Origin: Epinephelus fuscoguttatus
Taxonomy: Eukaryota > Chordata > Actinopteri > Perciformes > Serranidae
Direction of reading: 5' to 3'
NCBI RefSeq assembly: GCF_011397635.1
Contig: NC_064771.1
Span: 17,919,379-17,983,378 of the forward strand
DNA: 64,000 nt
Position 1 is the stretch's first letter, and the number at the start of each line of letters is the position of its first letter. Of this stretch, positions 23,882 to 35,261 are shown piece after piece. The notes beneath the pieces are model-generated. The model did not search any database. It had not been told where the DNA came from and saw nothing but the letters and a program-made list of their open reading frames with translations. A program made the position numbers and the translations under genes.

Positions 23882-24787
23882 CTACACTTGAGTAACCAAT
23901 GGTTCCCTCAGATACATGTTTCCTCCTCTGAACTCTGGGCTTTGCCCTGTACACAGTCCGGCCAGCAAGGTCCCATTCAAAGGGTTGCAGATACCTTCAA
24001 TGGCATAATAATCTCCCTCCGGATCTCTATCACCTTCCTCTATTTCCTCCCCTTCTGGCCCCTCCTCCTCCCAAAGACTCGTCTGGACGTGTTTGTACTC
24101 GGTATGATCCTCACATTCAGTCTCCCGATGGTAGAAGTAGCTAAAATTGGACACTATGACAGGCACTGGCAGCGAGATGGTGAGCACGCCAGCAATGGCA
24201 CACATCGAGCCAACCATCTTACCCCACACTGTTTCTGGGTACATGTCACCATAGCCCACTGTGGTCATGGTGACAACTGCCCACCAGAAGGCGTGTGGTA
24301 TGCTAATGAAGTCGGTGTCAGTGTGATCAGCCTCGGCAAAGTAGATGGCGCTGGAGAAGAGGATTACGCCAATAAACAGGAAGAAGATCAGCAGGCCCAG
24401 CTCGCGCATGCTAGCCCTCAGTGTCTGACCCAGGATCTGGAGGCCCTTGGAGTGACGAGACAACTTGAAGATCCTGAACACCCTCACTAACCTGATGACT
24501 CTGATGATGGCCAAGGATGTGGCTGGAGAGGCGTCATTGTCCTTGGCCAGCTCCGTTCCCAATGTGACAAAATAGGGCAGGATAGCACTGAAATCGATGA
24601 AGTTCATGACATCCTTGAAGAAGTGCGGTTTGCTGGGACAGCAAGCAAAGCGCATGAGGAGCTCAAAGGAGAACCAGCATATACAGATGGTCTCCACCAT
24701 GAAGAAGGGGTCTTGGAAAGCACTGTTTGGAGGAGGCATGTTCTCAGAAACATTCTTTGCCTGGGAGTGGTACCTGTAATAATATTC
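23882..24787 (-). CDS. kcna7: kcna7 exon 2: S2 to C-terminus
   Basis: 301 codons starting [20 protein letters not shown] (one Asn-X-Ser site, NVS, in the S1-S2 loop), through S2-S6 and the pore, to LVTQV and stop. Acceptor TTTTATGTCAG/GAATAT. The acidic segment [20 protein letters not shown] lies in the cytoplasmic tail. Confidence 0.96.
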   Translation of the reverse strand, partial: EYYYRYHSQAKNVSENMPPPNSAFQDPFFMVETICICWFSFELLMRFACCPSKPHFFKDVMNFIDFSAILPYFVTLGTELAKDNDASPATSLAIIRVIRLVRVFRIFKLSRHSKGLQILGQTLRASMRELGLLIFFLFIGVILFSSAIYFAEADHTDTDFISIPHAFWWAVVTMTTVGYGDMYPETVWGKMVGSMCAIAGVLTISLPVPVIVSNFSYFYHRETECEDHTEYKHVQTSLWEEEGPEGEEIEEGDRDPEGDYYAIEGICNPLNGTLLAGLCTGQSPEFRGGNMYLREPLVTQV

Positions 24788-27700
24788 CTGACATAAAAGA
24801 GACAGGACAGACAGGAAAGACAGAAAACATGCTAATTAAGTATGAAAATACACAATTAGACTTGTCACTTTGCTAACTGTTCAAGCCCAGTTGCCAGGAG
24901 AATGTGTTGGTATTGTATGTTTCTGCAAACCACGTGTTACATGTTACATTTGTACATTTTATATGTATCATGTCAAAGTTTTGAAAGTGATATATTTCTG
25001 ATCGCATGTATGAGCTGACATCAGGATGTGGAGGAAGTGGTGGATGGTGTGACAGCAAGATGAGATGGCTGCCAGACTGTAGACCATTGTTCCAGATGGA
25101 CAAACAATAAAACCAGGTGTTTCTTAGCAAGACAAAGGCAGCAATTCCAGCCATGATTGTGGCACCAACACTGTATTTCAAGCCAAAACATGATCTTTTC
25201 CTAACCATAACCAAGTGTTATTTGTTTCTACACATAACCACAGCATTAAAGAAACATAAAGTTATGTATAAATGTTACACAGGCAGAAATGTACAATGCC
25301 AACATTCATTTATCCGCTTGGATCTTTAAACTATAAATAATTAACCAAACTGAAGGGACTAGTTGGATTTGGGGGAGTATGTCTATTTGCTTTCTTGACC
25401 AGAGTTGAAAAGATGAAAACCATCACTTTTAAGTCTGTACAGTTGTTATAAAGCTAAAATCAGCAGACGGTTAGCTTAGCTTAGCTTAGCTTAGCTTAGC
25501 ACAAAGATTGGAAAGAAGGGTAAACAGCTCGCCTGGTTCTTTTCAAAAGTAACAAAATCCACCTACGAGTAGCTGTATAGCTCACTTATTAGGACATTAT
25601 AATAAGTGTGAAAACAACACATACAAAAACTGAGCAACATTTCTTGCTTGGAATCGTCTGGCACATGACCCTCTGTAAAACTGTGAATTTACATCGTTTA
25701 TGCTTCAGTTTTTGTATAGATTTTTTGTCAAAAACTAGAATTCCTGCCTTCACAAACCTGTCAACTCGCAGTTACAGTTTACATCCATGTCTGTGAAAAC
25801 ATGGATGCTTCAAACCCATCTTCAAGAATCAGCACAGTTTCAAGGTGGGCTCCTAATATTAGCGTCACCAATTCAGTAACGGACCAAATATCTGTCTGTC
25901 TGTTAGATATGACGTTGAGTAATGGCCAGAAAATTGGTGTTCACAAGAATGAGACAGACGCAAGGCCACAGTAACCTTGACCTTTGACCACCAAACTCCA
26001 ATCAATTCATCCTAATCACAAGTGGACCTTTGAGCCAAATTTGAAAATATTCCCTCAAGGTGTTCTTGAGATATTGCACACAAGAATCGGATTGATGGAT
26101 GGATGGATGGAGAGACGAACGGACAACCTTTAAACATAATGCCTCTGGGCACAGCTATCGCCAATGTGGAGGCATAAAAATAGATATAAAGTGTTAATTA
26201 GTGAGCTTAGAAGTGCTGGTAGCTGAATTATGTTACCTTTTGGCAGAGCCAAGCTGGCTGCTTCCTTGCCTTACCAGTCTTTATGCTAAGCTAGGCTAAC
26301 CAGCTAGTGGATTCAGCTACACGTATAGGCATGAGAGTGGTATATATATTCTCATCTGACTGTTTATCGATATGTCAAATTGTTCCTTTAAATGTAGGCT
26401 GTCGTATTATTATTATATGTCAAACTGCTGCAGAGATACTGTTTTCATGTAACTGTAATAAACTACATTGACACTTGTCCACCAACTCATTGGTTCTCAC
26501 TTTCGACACCATCATAAAAGCGTTTGACATCTGTGGCTTTACATTTCAGTCATAGCTCTCACTATCTCTTTTTCAGTCCACCTGTCTTTCCTTCCTCCGT
26601 GTCTGTTATTAGCATTACACTCAAGCCTTGGACCGTGGCTGTTTGAAACATCTTACACTTAACATCAAATTAAAGGTGTGAAAACGGATGATACGGATAT
26701 ACCAGGATCAGCTTAGTAATGCCGTAATGGGCTGTGTATAATATATAAAGTTTCAGTGTAGTTTAAATAAACCTAGAGTATTCCTTGTGACTTTCGGTAG
26801 CCAGTCGGTGACAGTGTTTATTGCTAAAGGTGGACATCTATGTGTTGATCTGCTCCAAGGGCTCTCCTAAGACTAAATATAACCCCGTGAGATCTCCGAA
26901 GAGAAACACGAGAACGTCTCCTCGTCCATCTCCGCCTTGGCTGCTATCCCGTCTCTGTGGCCTCTGCAGCCATACAACATTGGCAATGCAGCTCAGTGGG
27001 TCTGTCACTGACTTGGACTGGAGTATGTTACAGTAGTTTCCTGGCAGCTCCCTTGTGCAAAGGCAGGCCTGGCCTAGCACAGCAGTCCTGGAAGAATGTG
27101 TTAACATGACCCAGCGTACACTTCTCATCCTGCAAGACCTTTCAGTCTCCGGTTCTAATCCACCGAAAGGCTTTATTGGCTCACCTTTGCCTATGTGTTC
27201 GGTCACTTGTGTGACCTTTTATTAACACACCTAACTGTCTCCTGACCCTGTCTTTCTTTTTATTTGTACTCCAGGCCCCCACCCATTGCTCCCTGTACCC
27301 TTTAGTGCTTCCTGAATCCATGTGTATCAGATTTAACAGTCGACTAAAATAATCACACCATAAGCTTCCCTCAGTCTCTCTCACCCTCTCTATCTGGTCT
27401 GCTTCCAGACATATTGAAAAATTGTTGTGTCCATGTCAGTATTTTTCCTCTTAACACATACTGTAGTACTCACCATGTGTTTACCTAAACACCTGCTTCC
27501 CATGATATCATGTTTCCGCTTGACCCAGGGAGCCAACACTTTCAAAACTTTAAACCCAGGAGGTTCGATATGGGCTTTTAGTGTCTCTGCTTTAGCACGT
27601 GGCATTAATCAGTTGGTGTGATACTGAACATAGAGTCATGATATAAAAATATGAAATAGATTTAATGGTGGTCATCTTTCAAGAGAGACTGATAACATTA

Positions 27701-28302
27701 TATTCTCTCATGTCCAAGCCCGACCTACCCCACCTATACTAGTTTCCTTTGTTGATATGATTCCCATTTTTATACTGGTGACATTACTACGTAAGTATTG
27801 CATTTATTAAAAAAATTAGACACTTTATCCCATGATCACAAGAAAAAAATGATCTCATACTTAGGAAAAAAAGCTGGAAATGCATTGATTTAAGCATCCT
27901 CCAACAGATCAAACTGGGCTTTCCACCTGAACAATCCTACTAACTTGAGAACCCTGAGCAGTGTTGACATACTAATGTTAATTTAGTAAAATAAAATGTC
28001 CCAGTGGCTCATACCAAGAAGGGCATAAAAGCAGTTTAAATGTGACAGCACCACTATTGCCCACTGTCTAATCCTGTAGCCTAGGTTAGTAACCATTGAT
28101 AATGTAAGACGAGATTTATTTTCGTGAGGACATATCCAGTAGATTGTCTCTTCTCATTATTTTGCATCTACATAATTTAATGTTAACTACATTCATATAT
28201 TGTTTACACATTTTATTTTGCTCTTTATGTTAAATTTGGAACTATTTAATATCGTGCGCCTTACATGCAGACAAGGAGAGTTATGATTAAGATTGGCAGA
28301 GT

Positions 28303-28341
<39 letters not shown>

Positions 28342-29724
28342 CCCTATCGATATTTAATTCAGTAACTAGTAAGTTTATAGCTAAGGATTGGAAGAGAAAC
28401 CTGACGTACAATAGCTACCTCAACATTTTTCATAATGAGAAAGTAACTCATAATTGCGAGATCAGGTGTCTAATTTTTTTCTCTTGTGAAGGTCTATGCA
28501 ATGTGCTTCTGTATAAATCCTCTCAAGGTAGGTCTTATTTGTCTAAATGGAGGATACTGCACACCATTTACCCCCAAAATCCACCTAACCTTCACTGCTG
28601 GGACCGGACGTCAATATGCCGTCAAAACAAGGACAGACTCTTACATTGGACAGATGTAATGAAATTTAGGTTAATGGTACTTTAAATGTCTAATGGAATT
28701 GGAATTGGTTGATGGGTTTGCTCTCAATACCTCATGTATATTTTTTGACACTTGGGAGACACTGGATTTTGGTCAATCAACAACACAACTTAAACCAACA
28801 AAATATCCATATCATCTGTCGTCAGTATTCTACATTAACTTGATGTAGATGTCCTGACACTGAATTTTGGTCATCTGACCTCACAATTTAAATTCAACAA
28901 AATATCAACACCTAACGCCATTGGAGGCCAGCTGGGTTTGGACATTTGGAATCCCTAAGAAATTTGCAATCCTCCATCCCTGACACTTCTTTATACTATT
29001 CTGCCTCCTAGACACATGCTATAATCACATCTCCTACCTCTCGTATCTCTTTCTCAGACCTGAAGTCGGGCAGTGTCTCCAGGCAGAAGATGAGGATGGA
29101 CACCACAATGACCATGACACTGATGATGGCTATGATACGTGCGCCGGATGAGGACTCAGGGTGCTCAAACAGCATCCACAATCTCCTCTGGATATTGTTC
29201 GATGGCAGCGGCCTCTCCTCTTCTTTTGGAAAACCCTCGTCCTCCTTGAAGCGATTCATGATGTCCTCTCCCAGCTCATAGAATATCAGCTCGTCCATGA
29301 AAATGTCCAGTGGTATGTTCGCGGGCCTCCGAAGCCTCCCGCCTGATTGGTAAAAGTACAAAATGGCATCAAAGCAGGCACGATTTCGGTCCAGGAAGAG
29401 CTCGTTTCGAAGTGGGTCAAAGTACCGCGACCTCCGCCTGGGGTCACCGAGCATGGAGTCAGGGAATTGGGCTAAGGTGCGGAGCTGAGTTTCGTAACGC
29501 ATCCCTGAGACATTGATGGCCAGTCTTTCACTCAGCGCCCATCCACTCCTCCATAGAGACCCAGAACGCCGGCTCTCTTTCTTCTTCTCCTTCTCGTTCC
29601 CTTTATTCTCCTTCTCTCCTTTTTCCTCACAGTTGAGCTGGTTCTTTAGCTGTTTACCACTCTCCCCATCACTCTCTTTCCCTCTGCTTCCTCTTTCGTC
29701 TTCCTGTGGGTCACTGCTGTCCAT
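23882..29724 (-). CDS. kcna7: Voltage-gated potassium channel Kv1.7-type (two exons, complete)
   Basis: A Shaker-family delayed-rectifier subunit that forms tetramers in the plasma membrane. Exons 29724-29038 and 24787-23882 join in phase 0 to 530 residues. The T1 tetramerisation domain is at about 66-165 ([20 protein letters not shown]). S1 is at 196-215 and S2 near 254-276. S4 has [17 protein letters not shown]. The pore is [16 protein letters not shown] with selectivity filter TVGYGD at 405-410, and S6 has the PVPV hinge. The C-terminus LVTQV is a class I PDZ ligand matching human LVTEV. Most Kv1 genes lack coding introns; KCNA7 is the known exception with one intron, and this gene has one in the S1-S2 linker. 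[14 protein letters not shown] and CLETLPDFR fit KCNA7 best. The N-terminal tail (1-62, Lys/Glu-rich) is much longer than in human. The start at 29724 is the first in-frame ATG, with G at -3 and +4. Confidence 0.95.
24881..25321. mobile_element. Inverted-repeat element (GTTGCCAGGA family), copy 1, in the kcna7 intron
   Basis: The left end has CAGTTGCCAGGAGAATGTG and TTGGTATTGTATGTTTCTGC. The right end is its inverse, GCAGAAATGTACAATGCCAA. Related copies are at 43435 and 49256. No transposase. Confidence 0.7.
25355..26400. mobile_element. Dispersed repeat with an inserted second repeat, kcna7 intron
   Basis: The outer sequence includes CAGCAGACGGTTAGCTTAGC and ends GGCATGAGAGTGGTATATAT. Inside, about 25800-26178, is a different repeat with CCTTGACCTTTGACCACCAA, TTCTTGAGATATTGCACAC, a (GGAT)n run and GGCATAAAAAT. 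Both are types seen widely in fish genomes. Borders are approximate. Confidence 0.55.
25471..25500. repeat. (TTAGC)6 pentanucleotide repeat
   Basis: Six perfect TTAGC units within the dispersed repeat of the kcna7 intron. Confidence 0.9.
26401..28990 (-). other. Remainder of the kcna7 intron
   Basis: No additional exon was recognised. It contains a (TA)n microsatellite at 28309-28338. A weak open frame at 28503-28685 ([20 protein letters not shown]) vaguely recalls the C-terminal end of a LINE reverse transcriptase but is too short to assign. Confidence 0.5.
29038..29724 (-). CDS. kcna7: kcna7 exon 1: N-terminal tail, T1 domain, S1
   Basis: 229 codons starting [15 protein letters not shown] and ending FRSEKEIRE. 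The T1 zinc-free Shaker-type core and S1 ([20 protein letters not shown]) are clear. Donor GAG/GTAGGA. Confidence 0.95.
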
Positions 29725-29833
29725 TACTGTGTGTATCCCAGGCCAGGGAACGCTGCAAACCGCTCTCCTGAGAATTCGTAGAACAACTGGACTTAAGAGC
29801 AAACCCTGTCTGAAACCAGAGTGATAGCTCCAT
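29711..29833 (-). promoter_or_regulatory. Possible upstream open reading frame overlapping the kcna7 start
   Basis: If the leader extends this far, an ATG at 29833 opens a 40-codon frame that ends at 29711, overlapping the kcna7 ATG out of frame. A TTTCAG inside it (near 29806-29811) could instead be a leader splice acceptor that removes this ATG. No transcript evidence is available. Confidence 0.3.
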
Positions 29834-30940
29834 CAGTGGATTGTGTTTCAATCGACAAGCATTACAGGTGACATAAGAAGCAAACGTCTGTAGGGGAGAT
29901 ACTGTAGCAGAGACTGTATTTGCAAAAGATTCTTTTAAATGTTATTTATTTTACTTCTTTTCAAAGGTAGATAAAAAAGAGAAACAACAAGCAAAGTTAG
30001 TACCCAGTTAGCGAGATGAAAGCATGTACTCACTAAGTGTAAAACAGCTGCTGACAGAGACTAGTGACAGGATGAAAAATCACATTGTTTGTCTTCTGTT
30101 TGTCATCGTGTTGCCTGTCTTTCTCTCTGTCATCATGTCCGTCTATCATACGCACAAAGTTCTTGTCCGCCTGCCTCTCTGACCAGCTTGTACACAAACT
30201 GTGCTTCCAGTTGTTTGCTCAGGGAACATCCGCGATCTTCTCCCGTCCCCTTGGTGCCTCGCGTTGTCTGTCTTGAAATTTTTTGGGAATGCTGTCCTGT
30301 TGAAATTCAATCTCTGCTAGATCCCTCCAACCCCTCCCTGTCCTTTCCCTCCATTTCAGCTATGAGGCAAGACAACCTTCAACCTTCCTATCAAATGTCA
30401 CCTCTGCCTGGCACCGCACAGTGTTACCCCCTCTAACAAGCATGGTACTCTGACTGACAGAGGTCCCTCACTCTTCCGCATTGACTCGTATTTGATTTAA
30501 AAACAAAAAACAGTGGAACTCTACGGTGATAATCATGGAAAAAAACATACATGACAAATAGTCTATTCTTTTCCTGATAAGCATTTCATTGTTTGTTTTA
30601 ATTTTTTTTTCTATTGTTATGAGGGATTTGGCATATGTTGGTTTTAAATATCTTGCAGAAGCCATTTTTCTTGCGCTTTTAGATTTATATAAACTATAAT
30701 TCATGATATACTTTGTGTTATCCTGACTAAGACTATCTCAAACCCATGATAACATTGCACCACTTTAAGACAATTCAAGACAGGGCTTCCAGTTATGTTC
30801 ACAGAATGTTTTAAGTATAAGACATGAACTTGTTGGAAATTGTTTGCTGTTGGAAAGCAAGTTAGCAATTAAATTAAAGTTGCAAACTTATCACTGCACA
30901 AAAAGCAAGCTTGTAATATAGGAATTTAGATCCTGCTGTT
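29834..30940. other. Upstream flank of kcna7
   Basis: The probable promoter side of the minus-strand gene. An E-box CAGCTG lies near 30048. No TATA box is convincing. No gene was recognised. A pyrimidine-rich run with repeated TGTCTTTCTCTCTGTCATCA-like units covers 30090-30180. Confidence 0.4.
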
Positions 30941-30946
30941 TTTTTT

Positions 30947-31420
30947 AGGTCCAGTTTGATTGGCAGAAATGGAATAGGTATGTTTTCATTCATGTATAAT
31001 CACTTGAATTGATGTGTTTTTGTTACCTCAGAATGCACGTTTATATCTACATCGGGAGTGGATTCTCTGTGTGTTGCATTGCCATGTTTCTACAGTAGCC
31101 CAAAAAGGACAAATCAAACATTGGTGTCAGATAAAGCCATTCACGTTTTAGCATCAGCCACCGTAGTTAGAAGCCTCTCTGTGACAAAAGCATTAGAAAA
31201 TGCAGATTTTTTTAATGTAAAACTGCTGTATTGTGCATTGTTACTGTTATAAATCAGCAGGTCCATTTATTTCGGAGAGGGAAGATCTCCAAGGATAATT
31301 CAACTCCCAGTGAAAACCTCCTGAACAATGAACACTGAAGTAGTTCTAACTGGGAGAAATTTCATCTGGTGGCAATCTGCAGTCCTCACTGTGAGATACC
31401 ACTGAATCCCCCTTAATCTT
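30947..31420 (+). mobile_element. GGTCCAGT-family inverted-repeat element, degraded copy
   Basis: Shares ACCTCAGAATG, CTCCTGAACAATGAACACTG and GGCAATCTGCAGTCCTCACT with the better preserved copy at 62152. It starts AGGTCCAGTTTGATTGG. The TTAA edges and the second terminal repeat have decayed. Confidence 0.7.
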
Positions 31421-31424
31421 ATTT

Positions 31425-31935
31425 ATTTTACCTTTATTTAACCAGTAAGTCCCACTGAAATTGAAAATGTCTCTTACAAGAGAGACCTGTCCAAGGTAGC
31501 AGCCGATGAAAAAAACATTTAAGATGCAACAAATACAACATATAATACAAAAATCCACAATAAAACAACAACTGTTCAAACATAGTGGCCTCTAAAAAAA
31601 ACACAAGCACATGTCTTTGTCGCCACATTCTTTATGATGCCCTTAAATTGATCAGTGGATATAAGTGTTTCTAATTGTAGATCTTTTTGAAGATTGTTCC
31701 ATGCCCAAGGTGAATGTTAAGAGAATGCAGTTTTCCCCATACTGTATCTGTTTAAACCCGGCATACACACTGGACCTTTAATTAATTTACCATTCAAGTA
31801 TATACCAACCAATCTTTCAACTTTTTCTTTTACCAACAAAAATGTCTTTCCTACAGAAGAAAAAAGACAATGAATATGTGACAGCAAATTTTTACACCTA
31901 CCTTCTTGAATTAAATGATTAAAAACACACACTGT
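31425..31935. mobile_element. Dispersed repeat (TTTACCTTTATTTAACCAG type)
   Basis: Contains TTTACCTTTATTTAACCAGT and CTTACAAGAGAGACCTGTCC, a widespread fish repeat, plus the 40-base segment also found at 12770. Class not assigned. Confidence 0.6.
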
Positions 31936-34900
31936 TTGTAATTAAACATTATCTTTCTGTTAAGCAATATAGGCTACTAATACATATAACACATAAACAT
32001 ATAATTTTAAGCTCTACCCTCACTTTGAAGCCAGGTACATTCTGAACAAGGTACAGATTAAGTGCTGATTTTTATGCCTCCATGTTTTGGTGTAGCCTAC
32101 CTTCATCACCATCTCAAACCGTCTCAAACAAGCAACTTATAAAAGTAACCAATCAGAGTGCGCACAGGTGAGTTACTGACGCCCCCTGTGACCTGATTGA
32201 CAACCATTTTATCCAATAGAGCACTGATACTAACACGTAAGCATGTATCATTCAAATTTGTTGTATGTTTTACAAGCTAGCACTGCAAGCTAGTTGTCAG
32301 AAACATGGTCAGGGGGAAGTGACTGCAGAGTTTTTTAGCAACTGTTTGTAAATTTCAGAGCTTTTTTGTTGTTTTATTGAAAACCATCATGGAGAACAAC
32401 AGCATACCCTTGTCATAAGTTATAGGATATTTGTTGGTTAGAGAGAGCCAGGCTTTAGAGAAGAGACTGATATGGCCTCCGCCAGTCCTTGTGAGTATTT
32501 GTGTCTTTTATTTTTGTTTGTTTTATTGTTTTGTTTTTTTGAGTGGTTAATGTTTAAAGAAATTAGAAACCACTTTGTTGGCTACCAACTTTGTCACGTA
32601 ATTGTTGTGTATGTATTAAAACTGTGGTGCTATTTGCAGTTTTAGCACTGTAAGTATAGCCTAGCTTTGATGTTAGCATTGGCATAACTGTTTTGCTGCT
32701 TTGTGACTGCAGGGAAGCTAAAGAGGAGTAACAGAGGCTAAGGTAGAAAATCAAAGTAAAATTAGCATTTATATATTATAGGCTGTTGTTGAGAAGTACA
32801 AGATAAGGTTAATTTTTGCCTCATGGGTAGTTTTGTCACAAAGGAAACAAAGTAAAGCACTACAGGAGCAATTACATGAATGTATTTTTTTGGGTAAATG
32901 GTCTTACCTTTTTAATATTGGCAGAGCAGCACAACAATCACTTAGGTAATGCTATTTTTTTTAGCTTTATTTTTAAATAAACTTGGACCCTTGACTGCCT
33001 CCATTTCCATCCATCCATCATGAACAGCCCCGGCCAGTCTCTCAATCTGTTTCTTATCCCCACAGGATTGCTGTGTGTCACACAACAGACTTCAGCAGGG
33101 AAAGCAGCCACCACCTGAACCTCAGGGGACTGGATTTAAGGCACTGGGGATCAAGTAAGTAGTGGTAAAATGACATAAGCTAAGTATTTGTCACAGGGAC
33201 AAAGTTAAATGCTGCAAGTGAACAATATAAAATGAATATCCATCATTTAGTTGGTTTAAATTCTGGCAAACATGTCTGTCATCAGCCTGGAAAGATTATC
33301 TAGTGGAAATATTATATTTAAATATTGTGGAAATAATATGTTTCAAGCTGTGACATTTAATGATACAACTGTCTTCTGCAATTTAACCTACTGACTATGG
33401 CTTTGTGATATTAAAGGGAGGAAGAAAAACAACACAAATACAGGTGCAAAAACGCCAAATTTTGCCCTTTTAATAAAGGGCTATTTTTATAGTAAAGTCT
33501 CAAATATGAAATTGAATGATGGGGTTAATATAATAATATCAACAACAATAATAATACTATGTTAATACTAATGATAATACTATTTTTAAGTGAAGGGTGG
33601 TACTTCTACTTTAGTTCACCAACCAATCATCACATTTACTGCTATTAGTCATAAGTCCTGCTCCATTTATATGGACCACAGCAGACACTACTGCGTATTG
33701 CCACCAGAGGGAGGTGAAGTTTTGGCACAGCGGAGAAAAAACTGAAGGAGGCCTCTGCCGACATTTCCTCATAGCTGCCTTCAGTCACAGAAAAAAAACA
33801 TACTGCTCACTGGGCTGCTACATTACATCCCCATTTGATGGCATATCATGTCATCGGATGATATAACTCACACTCCTCAGTATGAATCTGACAACCGTTT
33901 GTGTAAATGTGCTTATAAAGAAATAATATGTGCAGCGTGGACATAATAAATGAGCTACATATGAATATCAAGTATTGATTAAATGCAGTAAGGAATTCTC
34001 CTAGTTTTTGTGGAGGAAATCAACCCCAAAATGACTCTCCATAGAAATGTGTTATTTTTAGTTTGGGGCATCCTAATCCTAGTGAGGGGAATACTGTGAC
34101 AGAGAAGCAGGTGCTTCTGCCTCTGTAAAATGACTTAATATTCTTTAGGTTTCATGCAGCTATGCAGGGCAATTATGAGACTTTTGTGGCTCCTGTGAGA
34201 TGGCTGCACATACCAGCACAGATTCATCACTACGTAGAACAGGTTTGAAACAGACACTGGGTATCCATGAGTAGAAAACAGATGACTCATCAGACCACAT
34301 TGCTATTTCTTACCATGTGGTCCTTACAGCAGCGTATGGTTCTGTGCCTTTATCATGGATATAAGCAAACAGCAGTGTTGGGATTATTTAGTAATGCTGT
34401 TCCTCTGTGCAGGTATCTCATCAGGAGCTGTGATTTACCTCAGTAAATAGTTGCTGATTTTCAAGCACTTTCTGCTTGCCATGCTTTGTAATGTGTCTGG
34501 TAAATCATAAAAGACTGTCAGAGCATTAGTGGAGGGCTCACCTGCAGTATCCAGCTGTAGTCTTTTATGTACCTTAAGATTATAGCAACAGATTCAGGTT
34601 TTATTTTCTCCATCTTGTGCACACCTTATGTACCAATTTTCCTAAAATCTTACATGATCTATTATGGATCCAAGAATAGAATTAATTGGTATCAGATAAG
34701 ACAGTGACTCCCAATCTTTTTTTATTTCAGGGACTCCTTTTCTATCATTGAGTGAACTGATAAACCACCGACTAATTGACATATTTTAAGTGCAGTAGAA
34801 CAACTCATAAATTGTACAATTAACTCAAATAGTGACCATGATAAAACTGCTATTTCCTATTATTATAATTCCCCATGAATATTTAATTAGAGACGAGTTT

Positions 34901-35215
34901 TCCTGATATTCTTAGGAATATTTTATACAATTATCTGTCTGTATTGTTTTTTTATTTTATATTTTTTTATTTATTTATTTTTTCACATACATACTTAATA
35001 GGCTTCTTTTTTGACAAATTTGTTTTATCTTCCTGACGCTTGGCCATTTTTCTTTCAGCTCTTTGGTTAATTTAACTGCTTAATAACACATCTGGGAATA
35101 AAGATTGCATTCGAATCTTTACCGTGCCCTTATTGCATGAGACTTTTTAAGTTTATGTCTTGACTGACTAATAATCTCAAATTAAAATACGGTAAGTGTT
35201 GAGATAACGGCCTAC
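31936..35215. other. Intergenic DNA with one exon-like segment
   Basis: No gene can be named. 32136-32240 holds TTATAAAAG and two CCAAT-type motifs. 33066-33154 looks like an 89-base internal exon (see findings). The rest is AT-rich and without recognisable domains on either strand. Confidence 0.45.
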
Positions 35216-35216
35216 T

Positions 35217-35261
35217 TTTTAGATAGATAGATAGATAGATAGATAGACAGATAGATAGATA
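35217..35261. repeat. (TAGA)n microsatellite
   Basis: About eleven TAGA units with one TAGACAGA interruption. Confidence 0.9.

Noticed and set aside
23807-24490. 227-residue open frame on the plus strand
   Set aside because: It is the antisense shadow of kcna7 exon 2, whose minus-strand protein is unmistakable.
29725-29802. Longer kcna7 start upstream of MDSSDP
   Set aside because: The upstream part of the frame has no ATG (it opens at TTG), and MDSSDP has a good start context.
33066-34445. Possible CC-chemokine gene (CC followed later by CDLP)
   Set aside because: The spacing between the cysteine pair and the third cysteine is about 32 residues (22-26 is usual), the fourth cysteine is missing and a stop follows CDLPQ. 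Kept only as an orphan exon-like finding.
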